Source: an uncultured Rhizobium sp. (GTDB lineage: Bacteria > Pseudomonadota > Alphaproteobacteria > Rhizobiales > Rhizobiaceae). From it: a stretch of 48,047 nt of DNA. Shown here piece after piece: positions 23,513 through 32,145 of the stretch. The notes under the pieces are model-generated. The model had not been told where the DNA came from and did not search any database. It was given only the letters and a program-made list of their open reading frames with translations. The stretch's first letter is position 1, and every line of letters starts with the position of its first letter. The translations under genes and the position numbers were made by a program. The stretch is taken from positions 1 through 48,047 of the forward strand of contig CAMFHT010000002.1 in NCBI GenBank assembly GCA_945952245.1, written 5' to 3'.

Positions 23513-24427
23513 TCATGGATGCGGCGTCGGCCTTGCCGGCAGTCCCTTGATGTAGCGGGCAAGAGCGATCCTGTCGCCTTCCGGCAGCTGCGAGGTGTTG
23601 ACGACCACGTCCGCCATGGAGGAGCCGACCCGGCCATGGTCCGGCGTCTCGCCGGTCTCCAGCATGGTTGCAATCTCCGCCTCGGTCCAGTGCCCGATGC
23701 GCTCCGGCGTGATGTTCGGCACATAGCCGACATTGCCGGCATCCGGGCCGCCCGCGAAGCGCGTCTCGGGTTTGATCGCTCCCAGAAAATTCCGCGTCGA
23801 ATGGCATTGCGCGCAATGGCCGAGGGATTCCGCGAGATAGCCGCCGCGATCATGCACCGGATCGCCGTTCGCGACAGCCTCCGATTTCCGCTGCCGAAAG
23901 AAGAGGAGCTTCCAGCCGCCGATCAGCCGGCGGATCCTGAAGACGGGCGAAAGATCATGGGCCGGCGTGCGCCCCTTCACCTTCGGCAGCGTCATCAGAT
24001 AGGCATGGAGGTCGGAAATGTCGCCGAACTTGATGCTGGTATAGGTGGTGTAGGGAAAGGCCGGGTAATAGTGGCTTCCCTCGGGCGAGACGCCGCTGAC
24101 GAGGGCATTGCCGAGATCCGAGACCGTCCAAAGCCCGATCCCGTCGTCGGGATCGGGCGAGATGTTCGGAGGGCGGAAGACGCCGAAGGGCGAGGAAAGC
24201 GCCATGCCGCCGCCGAGTCGCAGCCGGTCCTTCTGGCCGGGCAGCGCATGGCAGGAAGCGCAACCGCCGATGTTGAACACCAGCCTCCCCCGTTCCGCAT
24301 CGCCCTGAGGAAGGCGCGGATCGTCCTTCTCGAAGAAGGGCCGGGGCGTCGTCAAGACCCAGGCCACCGGCGCGCCGAAGAGGGCTGCGGCGGCAAGAAG
24401 GGCAAGAAGAATGCGACGCTTGGACAT
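23513..24427 (-). CDS. Diheme c-type cytochrome
   Basis: 304 residues from the ATG at 24427; an in-frame GTG at 24445 is possible, neither having a clear Shine-Dalgarno. An N-terminal hydrophobic segment (~5-25) acts as signal or anchor. There are two heme sites, CASCH near 56 and CAQCH near 205, each followed by PNISPD or PNITPE, a phrase typical of the cytochrome subunits of membrane-bound dehydrogenases for alcohols, aldehydes, gluconate and nicotinate. No dehydrogenase partner is encoded beside it, so it may pass electrons from an unlinked enzyme to the convergent oxidase cluster; this is inference. Confidence 0.87.
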   Translation of the reverse strand: MSKRRILLALLAAAALFGAPVAWVLTTPRPFFEKDDPRLPQGDAERGRLVFNIGGCASCHALPGQKDRLRLGGGMALSSPFGVFRPPNISPDPDDGIGLWTVSDLGNALVSGVSPEGSHYYPAFPYTTYTSIKFGDISDLHAYLMTLPKVKGRTPAHDLSPVFRIRRLIGGWKLLFFRQRKSEAVANGDPVHDRGGYLAESLGHCAQCHSTRNFLGAIKPETRFAGGPDAGNVGYVPNITPERIGHWTEAEIATMLETGETPDHGRVGSSMADVVVNTSQLPEGDRIALARYIKGLPARPTPHP

Positions 24428-24522
24428 GGGGACCGGCTTCACCACTGAGGTGAGATCAGAACCGGTGCGGGCTGCAAAGGTTCCGGTCTGTACGGGCCGT
24501 TACGCTAAGTGGCAGGCACGTC

Positions 24523-24546
24523 ACCCTCCCCCTTTTGGGGAAGGAA
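24523..24546. repeat. Short CCCC/GGGG hairpin, possible rhizobial repeat fragment or terminator
   Basis: CCCTCCCCCTTTTGGGGAAGG forms a near-perfect hairpin around TTTT in the spacer beyond emrA. Such CCCC-TTTT-GGGG palindromes are common intergenic repeats in rhizobia. It lies 18 bases past the emrA stop and may aid termination of the efflux operon. The remainder of the gap 24428-24563 shows nothing else clear. Confidence 0.45.
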
Positions 24547-24563
24547 CTTCGTTGCGGAAGATC

Positions 24564-25601
24564 TCACTCTCCCGGCGGCACCGTGACAACCACGGACATG
24601 CCGGGCTCGAGCTTGTCGGCATCGGCCTGGCCCTCGCCGACCGCAATGCGGATCGGGACGCGCTGGGCAACCTTGGTGAAGTTGCCGGTGGCATTGTCGG
24701 CGCGGATGACGCTGAATTCGCTGCCGGTCGCAGGCGAGAAGCTCTCGACCTTGCCCCAGAACTGGCGGTGGTTCATGGCATCGACGGTGAAGGTGACCCG
24801 CTGTCCGACGCGGATCGCCGAGAGCTGGGTTTCCTTGAAGTTCGCGGTCACCCAGATGCGGTCCGGCACCACGGCCATGAGCTGCGTGCCGGTCGTCACA
24901 TAGGCGCCCTTGCGCGCGCCCACTTCGCCGAGACGGCCATCGGCGGGCGAGACGATGCGGGTGTTGGCAAGATCGATCTTCGCGAGTTCCAGCGCAGCGC
25001 GGGCACTGTCCAGCGAGGCCTCGTAACCCTCGCGGGCGACGTCGATCGATTCCGCATCCTGCTCGGAGACCTTCTGGTTGGAAGAAGCCTGGGCAAGCGC
25101 CGCCCTGGCCTGTTCGAGGGCGGACGAACTCTGCTCCAGCGCGCTCTGGGAAAAGACGCCCTTGGCGGCGAGGCCGCGGTTGCGCTCATAGGTCGCTTCC
25201 GCCGTCTTCAGCGCACTTTCGGCGCTCGCGATCTGCACCTTTCCGGCCTCGAGCTTGGCATTCGAGGAGCGGCGCTTCTGTTCGAGACTGTCGATTTGCG
25301 CCTGCTGGGCGCGAAGATTGGCTTCGGCCTGCTTGACCTTCTGCTGGTAGATGCGGTCGTCGATGCGGAGCAGCAGGTCGCCTGCCTTGACGCGCTGGAA
25401 GTCCGTGACCGGCACGTCGGCGACATAGCCGGAGACCTGCGGCGAGAGGATGGTGACCTGGCCGCGCACATAGGCGTTCTCCGTCATCTCGGCCCGGTCC
25501 GCAAAGGGCGGCAGGTGCCAGGCATAGAGGATGAGGAGAAGGCCGGCGAGGCCGACGGCAAGGGCGGAAAGGGTCGCGATAAGGCGCGTGACGGGTTTCA
25601 T
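24564..25601 (-). CDS. HlyD/EmrA-family periplasmic adaptor of an efflux pump
   Basis: 345 residues. One N-terminal transmembrane helix (~8-28), then lipoyl half-motifs (VTILSPQVSGYVADVPV and ARIVSPADGRLGEV-type flanks), a long coiled-coil hairpin (~75-200, rich in Ala, Gln, Glu) and a beta-barrel with TANFKETQLSAIRVGQ. It links an inner-membrane MFS pump to an outer-membrane channel. It overlaps the MFS gene by 4 bases and is last in the marR-emrB-emrA operon. No TolC-type gene is in the window. Confidence 0.93.
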   Translation of the reverse strand: MKPVTRLIATLSALAVGLAGLLLILYAWHLPPFADRAEMTENAYVRGQVTILSPQVSGYVADVPVTDFQRVKAGDLLLRIDDRIYQQKVKQAEANLRAQQAQIDSLEQKRRSSNAKLEAGKVQIASAESALKTAEATYERNRGLAAKGVFSQSALEQSSSALEQARAALAQASSNQKVSEQDAESIDVAREGYEASLDSARAALELAKIDLANTRIVSPADGRLGEVGARKGAYVTTGTQLMAVVPDRIWVTANFKETQLSAIRVGQRVTFTVDAMNHRQFWGKVESFSPATGSEFSVIRADNATGNFTKVAQRVPIRIAVGEGQADADKLEPGMSVVVTVPPGE

Positions 25602-27295
25602 GGCTGTGTCTTCAAGTCCTGTTTGCCGGCAGCCGGAAGGCGCTGGCGAAGCGTGTGGATGGTGAGGTGGAGGACGAGGGCCGCGAGCGCGACGGCGCTG
25701 AGCCCCGCGATCAGCAGGAAGAGGTCGTTATAGGCGAGCACATAGGCTTCCCGCGTTGCCTGCTGCGAGAGAAGCTGTGCCCCCTCCGCATTCAGGATCG
25801 TGCGGTCGCTGATGACGCGGCCATAGGCGGCGCCGAGCTGGCCGATGCGCTGCGAGACCAGCGGGTCGGTCATCGAAAGGTGCTCGACGATCTGGCTGGA
25901 ATGGAACTTCTCCCTGATCGTCACGAAGGTGCCGAGCAGGGCGGAGCCGAGCAGCGCGCCGAGGCTCTGCGTCGTGAGGAAGACGACGATGAAGGAGAGG
26001 ATGTAGTTCGGCCCCTTCTTCAGCGCCATCATCATGCCGGCCGAGAGCGCCGGCGGCAGGAAGAGCGCCCCGCCCATGGCGATCATGGCCTGGCTGAGCA
26101 GCATCTGCTCGGGCCGCGTGAGGCTGGTGGAGTGGGCATCGATGAAGGCGCCGGTGCCGATCAGGATCAGTGCCACGGCGTGGATATAGGGCTCCCGGCC
26201 CGGCTTCATGACGGCCGCACAGGCAAGTCCGCCAAGGACGGACACGACAAGGACGATCGCCCAGAGCAGCGCGAACTGTCCCTGCATGATGCCGAGCTGG
26301 GTGAGGAAGGCGACCGCGCCCGAGGTTTGTTCCGACAACGCGATGCGGAAGAGGAGCAGCACGCCCGCGAAATGCAGGATCGGCGCACTCGTCAGCCACC
26401 GCACGTCGATCAGCGGCGATTCCCGGTTGAGCTCGATGATGACGGCAATGGTGAGGCTGATCACAGCGACCGCGAAGAGCACGCCGATCCAAGGCGCTTC
26501 GAGCCACCAGTAGAGCCGCCCGACGGTGAGGACGACCGCAAGCGCGCCGAACCCGACCGCGATGAAGGCATAGCTCACCCAGTCCATGAAGGTGATTACC
26601 TGCGTGCGCGGCGGGGACGTCAGCGGCAGCCGGTAGACCATGACGAGCGCGATCAGCGCCAGGCCCATCTCAACGGTGTAGATCGCATGCCACTGGCCGA
26701 GATCGAGCAGCGACGGCGAGATCAGCCGGGCGACGGGGGCGGCGATCGAAAGATTGGCGAGCGAGAGGCAGAGCCCGAGATTGAGCTTCTTCGCCGGCTG
26801 GAAGGGTTCCAGCATGTAGAGAAAGCCGAGCGAGGACATGGGCGAGGCCGCCATGCCCGCAAAGAACCGCAGCACCAGCGCCGAGCGGAAATCGTCGACA
26901 TAGAGATGCACGGCGGAAACCGCGACGAAGATGACGATCCCGATCTCCGCGAAGGGCCGGAGCCCGTACTGGTTTCGCACCTTGATGAGGATGAGCGACA
27001 GGCTGGCATTCGGCGCCATATAGGCGGCCATCAGCCAGGTGGCCTCGTTGACGGTGACGCCGAAGGAGCCCTGGATCTGTACGAGATTTGCCGCGATCGC
27101 ATTCATGCCGATGCCCTGTGCGAGGCTGAGCACGACGGCAGCGAGGATATAGGCGAGCGCGCGCGGAAACGGCATGGTGAGCGTGGCCGCAGGCGGCGGC
27201 GCTGCCGGCTGCGGCTCGGCGGACGCCACCGGCTGGGCGGCCGCTTCGAGAGGCGCTTCCTCTTCCGCCGTTTTCAAGGACGGGACGCTGCTCAT
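25598..27295 (-). CDS. DHA2-family MFS drug efflux transporter (EmrB-like)
   Basis: 565 residues. A long Ala/Pro/Glu-rich cytoplasmic N-terminus (~1-42) precedes about fourteen transmembrane helices, the DHA2 number. ANLVQIQGSFGVTVNEATWLM is the region usually conserved in EmrB-type helix 1-2 junctions. It uses the proton gradient to expel hydrophobic or amphipathic compounds. Coupled at both ends by 4-base overlaps to the MarR and adaptor genes. Substrates cannot be predicted from sequence. Confidence 0.93.
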   Translation of the reverse strand: MSSVPSLKTAEEEAPLEAAAQPVASAEPQPAAPPPAATLTMPFPRALAYILAAVVLSLAQGIGMNAIAANLVQIQGSFGVTVNEATWLMAAYMAPNASLSLILIKVRNQYGLRPFAEIGIVIFVAVSAVHLYVDDFRSALVLRFFAGMAASPMSSLGFLYMLEPFQPAKKLNLGLCLSLANLSIAAPVARLISPSLLDLGQWHAIYTVEMGLALIALVMVYRLPLTSPPRTQVITFMDWVSYAFIAVGFGALAVVLTVGRLYWWLEAPWIGVLFAVAVISLTIAVIIELNRESPLIDVRWLTSAPILHFAGVLLLFRIALSEQTSGAVAFLTQLGIMQGQFALLWAIVLVVSVLGGLACAAVMKPGREPYIHAVALILIGTGAFIDAHSTSLTRPEQMLLSQAMIAMGGALFLPPALSAGMMMALKKGPNYILSFIVVFLTTQSLGALLGSALLGTFVTIREKFHSSQIVEHLSMTDPLVSQRIGQLGAAYGRVISDRTILNAEGAQLLSQQATREAYVLAYNDLFLLIAGLSAVALAALVLHLTIHTLRQRLPAAGKQDLKTQP

Positions 27296-27720
27296 GCCAT
27301 CTGCTCCAGATTCTTCTGCATCTGGCGGATAACGCGCAGCGTGACTTCGAGGTCCTCGGATAACACGCCCTTGACCATATCTGCCCTGAAATGAACCAGT
27401 GTCTCCTCGATATCGCCCGCCTGCGCGATACCCTGCTCGGTCAGTTCGATGCCCTTGGCACGCCTGTCGCCATCGACCGCGACGCGACGGATGGCGCCCG
27501 TTTCCTGAAGTCCGTCCAGCAGGCGCACCAGGGTGGGCGCCTCGACTTCCAGCTCCTCGGCCAGCGCCTTCTGCGTATCACCGCAACCGGTGCGCTTCAG
27601 GCGCAGGAGCAGGCGGGCGCGGGCGAGCGTTAGCCCGTGCTCCCGGGCCCGTGCATCGAAGACGGTGCGCATGCGGCGGGTGAGGAAGGTCAGCTCTTCA
27701 AGAAGGATTTGCTGCAACAT
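27292..27720 (-). CDS. MarR-family repressor of the efflux operon
   Basis: 142 residues with the winged helix-turn-helix: TQKALAEELEVEAPTLVRLL is the recognition helix and VDGDRRAKGIELTEQG the wing. MarR proteins bind palindromes as dimers and release on binding phenolic ligands. It is the first gene of the operon, so autoregulation through the site at 27738-27749 is likely. The stop overlaps the MFS gene start. Confidence 0.93.
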   Translation of the reverse strand: MLQQILLEELTFLTRRMRTVFDARAREHGLTLARARLLLRLKRTGCGDTQKALAEELEVEAPTLVRLLDGLQETGAIRRVAVDGDRRAKGIELTEQGIAQAGDIEETLVHFRADMVKGVLSEDLEVTLRVIRQMQKNLEQMA

Positions 27721-27737
27721 GATTAGGAACCATATGA

Positions 27738-27749
27738 TTAGGTTGCTAA
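27738..27749. promoter_or_regulatory. Candidate MarR operator
   Basis: TTAGGTTGCTAA has perfect TTAG/CTAA arms around four bases and lies 18 bases before the marR start. A partly matching copy (GATTAGGAACC, 27721-27731) adjoins it, giving a direct repeat of GATTAGG. On the minus strand TATAGT (27754-27749) is a plausible -10 element overlapping the palindrome, consistent with repression. Confidence 0.6.
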
Positions 27750-27858
27750 CTATATCGGATAGCTTTTGATGGAAATCAAGAGGCGCCTTTCACGGGACCG
27801 GAACCGAGTGACCGTTCCGTTCGTTCCGAAGCGTAACAACATCAGGCGGAATACGATC

Positions 27859-28308
27859 ATGGCTTATGACAATCCCCGTTCGACGGCCCGCATCGGCCGG
27901 CATCCGATCCATCCCATGCTGGTCTCCTTTCCCATCGTCTGCTTCGTCGGCACGCTTCTGACCGACATCGCCTACTGGCGCTCGGCCAATCTCATGTGGG
28001 CGAACTTTTCCGCCTGGCTGGTCAGCGCCGGCGTGATCATGGGCGTGCTGGCAGCCATTGCCGGTATCGTCGATTTCTTCGGAGATCGCCGTGTGCGGGA
28101 TCATGCCGCCGCCTGGATCCACGCCATCGGCAATGCGCTGGCGCTCGTCATCGCCATCTTCAACATGTTCATCCATTCCCGCGACGGCTGGAACTCGATC
28201 GTCCCCATGGGGCTGACGCTTTCGGCACTCACGGTGCTGATCCTGCTCGTCACCGGCTGGATGGGCTGGGCCCTCGTCTACCGTCACCGCGTAGGAGTAT
28301 CGGAATGA
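27859..28308 (+). CDS. DUF2231-type membrane protein
   Basis: 149 residues with four transmembrane helices and the N-terminal signature IGRHPIHPMLVSFPI characteristic of DUF2231 proteins, of unknown biochemical role. The ATG at 27859 follows AGGCGGA; the longer frame from 27766 would extend into the marR promoter and is rejected. It overlaps the next gene by 4 bases, so membrane protein and secreted beta-propeller enzyme form a pair; DUF2231 proteins are often found next to such PQQ-type proteins, suggesting electron-transfer or anchoring roles. Confidence 0.85.
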   Translation: MAYDNPRSTARIGRHPIHPMLVSFPIVCFVGTLLTDIAYWRSANLMWANFSAWLVSAGVIMGVLAAIAGIVDFFGDRRVRDHAAAWIHAIGNALALVIAIFNMFIHSRDGWNSIVPMGLTLSALTVLILLVTGWMGWALVYRHRVGVSE

Positions 28309-29669
28309 GCACGCGCACCCTTTTCTCCACCGCCGCCTCGGCGCTCCTGCTGACGACTGCGCTCGCCATCGGTCATGGCGCCCTTGCGGCGGACGACTTC
28401 GATCCCAAAACCCAGATCGGCCCGGACCCCAAGCTTCCGGAGCCGCAGCAATACCTCTTCCCGCCCATGAACGTCGCCAAGGTCGTCGGCTGGAAGGAAG
28501 GCGCTACCCCGAAGGTCGCTGATGGCCTGAAGGTCGAGGCGCTCGCGACCGGCCTGCATCATCCGCGCGAACTCTATGCGCTCCCGAACGGCGATATCCT
28601 CGTCGTGGAAAGCCAGGGACCCGGCGTGGAGCCGGTCTCACGGCCGAAGAACCTCGTCATGGGGCTGATCATGAGCATTTCCGCAGGGAGCGGTGGCGGC
28701 GGTGGCGAAAGCAACCGTATCACCATCCTGCGCGATGCCGACAAGGACGGAAAGTTCGAGGTCAACCAGGTTTTCCTCGACAAGCTCACCTCGCCCTTCG
28801 GCGTGGCTCTCGTCGGTAGCGATCTCTACGTTGCGAACACCGACAGCCTGATGCGCTATCCCTACAAGGAGGGTGACCTCAAGATCACCGATCCGGGTAC
28901 ACCCCTGCTGGAACTGCCGGGCGGGCCGATCGACCATCACTGGACGAAGAGCCTGACGGCGAGCCCTGACGGCAAGCTGCTCTATGTCGGCGTCGGCTCG
29001 AACAGCAATGCCGCCGAAAACGGCATGGAGGCGGAAAAGAACCGCGCCGCAATCTGGGAAGTCGACCGGGAAAGCGGCCGCTCCCGCATCTTCGCGAGCG
29101 GCCTCAGGAACCCGAACGGGCTGACCTTCGAACCGTCAAGCGGCGCCCTTTGGACCGTGGTCAACGAGCGGGACGAACTCGGCCCGGATCTCGTGCCCGA
29201 CTACATGACCTCGGTGAAGGACGGCGCCTTCTACGGCTGGCCCTACAGCTATTACGGCCAGCATGTGGATCCGCGCGTGAAGCCGGAACGGCCCGATCTG
29301 GTCGCGAAGGCGATCAAGCCGGATTATGCGCTGAGCTCGCATGTCGCGCCGCTGGGCCTCGCCTTCAACACCGGCAACGGCCTGCCCGACCACTACCGCG
29401 GCGGCGCCTTCGTCGGAGAGCACGGCAGCTGGGACCGCGACCACTACAACGGTTACAAGGTCGTCTACGTGCCCTTTGCCGATGGCAAGCCGAACGGCAT
29501 GGCCGAAGACGTGGTGACGGGTTTCCTCAACGATGACGGCGAGGCGCAGGGCCGCCCTGTCGGCGTCGCCTTCGACAAGTCGGGCGCTCTGCTGATCGCC
29601 GACGACGTCGGCAATACGGTCTGGCGCGTCACCAATGCCGCGGCCGGCAACACCGCAGCCGTGCAGTAA
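28305..29669 (+). CDS. Secreted sorbosone-dehydrogenase-like (PQQ/GDH-type) beta-propeller protein
   Basis: 454 residues. A signal peptide (cleavage probably after ALAADD-type end near 29) leads to a six-bladed beta-propeller of the soluble glucose/L-sorbosone dehydrogenase fold, with LPNGDILVVESQGPG, SGLRNPNGLTFEP and GGAFVGEHGSWDR blades. Members are periplasmic aldose or sorbosone oxidoreductases that use PQQ, though many lack proven activity. The glycine run near 130 is a loop. Coupled to the DUF2231 gene. Cofactor and substrate are inferred. Confidence 0.85.
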   Translation: MSTRTLFSTAASALLLTTALAIGHGALAADDFDPKTQIGPDPKLPEPQQYLFPPMNVAKVVGWKEGATPKVADGLKVEALATGLHHPRELYALPNGDILVVESQGPGVEPVSRPKNLVMGLIMSISAGSGGGGGESNRITILRDADKDGKFEVNQVFLDKLTSPFGVALVGSDLYVANTDSLMRYPYKEGDLKITDPGTPLLELPGGPIDHHWTKSLTASPDGKLLYVGVGSNSNAAENGMEAEKNRAAIWEVDRESGRSRIFASGLRNPNGLTFEPSSGALWTVVNERDELGPDLVPDYMTSVKDGAFYGWPYSYYGQHVDPRVKPERPDLVAKAIKPDYALSSHVAPLGLAFNTGNGLPDHYRGGAFVGEHGSWDRDHYNGYKVVYVPFADGKPNGMAEDVVTGFLNDDGEAQGRPVGVAFDKSGALLIADDVGNTVWRVTNAAAGNTAAVQ

Positions 29670-29679
29670 CCAAACAGAC

Positions 29680-29719
29680 CCGCCGGGACTTCCGAGGGAA
29701 CCACCTCGGCTCCCGGCGG
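29680..29719 (+). terminator. Large hairpin after the beta-propeller gene
   Basis: CCGCCGGGA and TCCCGGCGG plus inner CCGAGG/CCTCGG form a long GC-rich stem with a small bulge and a 6-base loop, 10 bases past the stop. A weak pyrimidine tract follows (TTACCTTCTTA). Likely terminator. Confidence 0.75.
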
Positions 29720-29755
29720 TTACCTTCTTATCCACCTCAAAGGAAAGGAAGACAC

Positions 29756-30205
29756 ATGGTTACCATGGTCGGCAATGAATCCACGATGAGCGATCTCGTC
29801 ACCAATCTGATCTATCTTGAGCACGATGCGATCGCGGCTTACGAGTCCTGCATCGAGCGGCTCTCGGACAAGCAGCTGAGCAGCCAGATCGCCGCGTTCC
29901 GGCAGGACCACCTGCAGCATCTCGACACGCTGAACGAGATGGCCCGCGAAATCGGTGCGGAGGCCCCTCGGGAAGGCGACATGAAACAGTATCTCACGAC
30001 AGGCAAGATCGCGCTCGCCGACATGATGGGCGATGCCGCGATCCTGAAGGCGATGAAGACCAACGAAGACGACACCGTGACGGCCTATGAGCGCGCCTCT
30101 CGTCACCAGGACGCCATTCCGAAGTCGCGTGCCTTCTTCGAAAAGGCCCTGCACGACGAAGAGCGTCATCGCGCCTGGATGGACAACACCGCGCGCATGA
30201 TGTGA
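29756..30205 (+). CDS. Ferritin-like four-helix protein (DUF2383/PA2169-type)
   Basis: 149 residues, entirely helical. Pattern: LIYLEHDAIAAYESCIERL in helix 1, FRQDHLQHLDTLNEMA in helix 2 and FFEKALHDEERHRAWMDN in the last helix, giving ExxH/E-x-H groups typical of diiron ferritin-like bundles and of a family of uncharacterised stress proteins. The site AGGAAAGGAAGACAC precedes the ATG. Flanked by hairpins on both sides, it is probably transcribed alone. Confidence 0.82.
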   Translation: MVTMVGNESTMSDLVTNLIYLEHDAIAAYESCIERLSDKQLSSQIAAFRQDHLQHLDTLNEMAREIGAEAPREGDMKQYLTTGKIALADMMGDAAILKAMKTNEDDTVTAYERASRHQDAIPKSRAFFEKALHDEERHRAWMDNTARMM

Positions 30206-30218
30206 CGCGAGACATTTC

Positions 30219-30247
30219 AAGGGCCGGCAGCCATCTTGCCGGCCCTT
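30219..30247 (+). terminator. Terminator after the ferritin-like gene
   Basis: AAGGGCCGGCA and TGCCGGCCCTT form a perfect 11-base stem around the 7-base loop GCCATCT, ending in CTTCTC. It starts 14 bases past the stop. Confidence 0.85.
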
Positions 30248-30304
30248 CTCATGCCCAGGCAGTGACAGGAACTGCCTCCCTTCTCCTCCAGCCGGCGGAT
30301 ATCC

Positions 30305-30922
30305 GTGCTCACCTCCCCCCCTTCAGCCAAGGAACGGCTCGTCATCCTGCTTCACGGGATCGGCGGCACCGGGTCCACCCTGATGCCGCTTGCGGAGAGC
30401 TGGCGGCACGTGTTTCCGGATACCCGCTTTGCGGCACCGAACGGCCCCTATCGCAGCGCCTATGGCTACGGCTATCAGTGGTTCAACGTCGACGCAGAGC
30501 AATTGCGGCCGGACCGCCTGGATATTGTGCGCGACGCCTTTGACGAAACGATCCGGGACGTGCTGCGCAAGGAGCAGTTTGAAGACAGGCTGGAACACGT
30601 CGCCTTCGTCGGCGTATCGCAAGGTGCGATCATGGCGCTCGATGCGCTGGCATCCGGCCGCTGGCGGATCGGAGCGCTGGTTTCCTTTGCCGGACTGCTT
30701 TCGCCCGTGCCGGTCGTGAAGGCCGCAAAGCCCACCCCGGTTCTGCTGGTTCACGGCGCCGTGGACCGTACCATTCCCGCTGCCGCGTCCGAGGTGGCCG
30801 CGCGGGACCTGACTGCCGCTGGTCATGACGTGACGCTGAAGATCCTGCCGGATGTCGGCCACACCGTCACGCTCGAAGGGGCAAAGGCCGCGCTCGACTT
30901 TCTCCGGAGCACGGCCTTCTGA
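30305..30922 (+). CDS. Carboxylesterase/phospholipase-type alpha/beta hydrolase
   Basis: 205 residues starting with GTG at 30305. It has an oxyanion region LLHGIGGTG at ~15-23, nucleophile Ser in GVSQGA near 103, Asp in HGAVDRTIP near 155 and His in DVGHTV near 185, a complete triad. Size and motifs match the small YpfH/carboxylesterase 2 group acting on short-chain esters. No coupling to neighbours; its function here is unknown. Confidence 0.88.
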   Translation: MLTSPPSAKERLVILLHGIGGTGSTLMPLAESWRHVFPDTRFAAPNGPYRSAYGYGYQWFNVDAEQLRPDRLDIVRDAFDETIRDVLRKEQFEDRLEHVAFVGVSQGAIMALDALASGRWRIGALVSFAGLLSPVPVVKAAKPTPVLLVHGAVDRTIPAAASEVAARDLTAAGHDVTLKILPDVGHTVTLEGAKAALDFLRSTAF

Positions 30923-30935
30923 TTGTCAAGGCTTG

Positions 30936-31115
30936 TCAGCCCGAAGAGGCATCGACGTCCTTGTCGTCTTCTTCCGGCAAGAGGCCGGTGCCAGGCGTCT
31001 TATCTTCATCGGTCAGTTCATCGGCCGCATGCGGTCCGGCTGCCGGCTGATCCGAGGCCTTTGGCTTCACTGCCGTCTCCTCGACCGCTTCCTGTGCCTG
31101 CTTGTCCTTGTCCAT
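30936..31115 (-). CDS. Small acidic hypothetical protein
   Basis: 59 residues, highly charged and probably disordered (many Asp, Glu, Lys, Pro and Ala). The ribosome-binding site AGGGGAG lies 6 bases before the ATG at 31115, which favours this start over the GTG one codon earlier. It occupies the gap between the esterase and an SDR gene. No domain recognised. Codon use and the strong Shine-Dalgarno support a real gene. Confidence 0.55.
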   Translation of the reverse strand: MDKDKQAQEAVEETAVKPKASDQPAAGPHAADELTDEDKTPGTGLLPEEDDKDVDASSG

Positions 31116-31200
31116 CACGAACTCCCCTGTTGTGCTATCGTGGGAGCAGGGGGAACGCGCGCCTGACCCGCACCGTTCCGAAAAAAGCGCAACGGACGGT

Positions 31201-32016
31201 TCAGACCGTGCCCGAAAAGAGCGCCGAGCCCTTCGATTTCAGAAGGTTGAGCGAGGTGTAATCGAGGATCGACAGCCCCCCGTCCACCACCAGCGTCTGC
31301 CCGGTGACGAAGGAGGCTTCGGCGCTTGCCAGAAAGGCGACGGCGGCGGCGATTTCGCGCGGCGTTCCCATGCGGTCGAGCACGCCCGGCGGCAGTTCCC
31401 ACTCGCCGCTATCCGTGCCGGCCGGGTTGGCGACGGCATCGTTCTCAGTGCCGATCCAGCCCGGGCTCACGCAATTGGCGCGGATGCCGAAGGGGGCACC
31501 CTCCACCGCAAGCGACCGGGTCAAAGCCTCGACGGCGGCCTTGGCGACGCAGTAGAGACCCCAATTGCCGTGCAGGGTCGCGGTCGAGGATATGTTCACG
31601 ATCGCCCCTCCGCCCGCGGCCTTAAGGTACGGCAGCGCGTAGGAGGCGGTGAAATACGCGGAATCGAGGTTGGGGCCGCGCATCTTGCCCCAACGCGCGC
31701 CGGGTGTGTCGTCTGCTCCGATGCCGGAGCGTCGCGACCCGACACCCGCATTGTTGACGAGCACGTCGAGCTTGCCGCCCCAGGCAACCGCATCGTCCAC
31801 GAGTTTGCGCACCTCCGCTTCGACCGCGAGATCGCAGGCGAAGAAGCGGGCCGTGCCCCCTTTTTCCATCACCTCCCGCTCGACCGCCGCACCCTTGTCC
31901 GGATCGCGTGCGGCAAAGGCAACGCGTGCGCCCTCCTTCGCGAAATAGTGCACGATGCCCCGCCCGATGCCGGAATTGCCGCCTGTCACCAGCACCACAT
32001 GATCTTGAAAACGCAT
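31201..32016 (-). CDS. SDR-family oxidoreductase divergent from the NicX-like gene
   Basis: 271 residues. TGGNSGIG cofactor loop at ~11-18, NNAG near 88, catalytic Ser in ISSTATLHG and Tyr-x3-Lys in YCVAK near 155, and a VDGGLSILD end. GGAGG lies 8 bases before the ATG at 32016; the longer frame from 32136 is rejected because it covers the promoter region. Divergent from the catabolic operon at 32202 and probably under the same palindrome, it may oxidise or reduce a pathway alcohol/ketone. The substrate is unknown. Confidence 0.88.
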   Translation of the reverse strand: MRFQDHVVLVTGGNSGIGRGIVHYFAKEGARVAFAARDPDKGAAVEREVMEKGGTARFFACDLAVEAEVRKLVDDAVAWGGKLDVLVNNAGVGSRRSGIGADDTPGARWGKMRGPNLDSAYFTASYALPYLKAAGGGAIVNISSTATLHGNWGLYCVAKAAVEALTRSLAVEGAPFGIRANCVSPGWIGTENDAVANPAGTDSGEWELPPGVLDRMGTPREIAAAVAFLASAEASFVTGQTLVVDGGLSILDYTSLNLLKSKGSALFSGTV

Positions 32017-32145
32017 CGTAAAATCCTCCGCTCCATCAAGGCGCGAGACTAGCTTCAAATCGAACCGGGAGACAATGCGGAGGTCGATTATTTGAACCCT
32101 GAAATTTCCTGCGTCACCCAGTTGACAAAAATCCATTCCGTGTAA

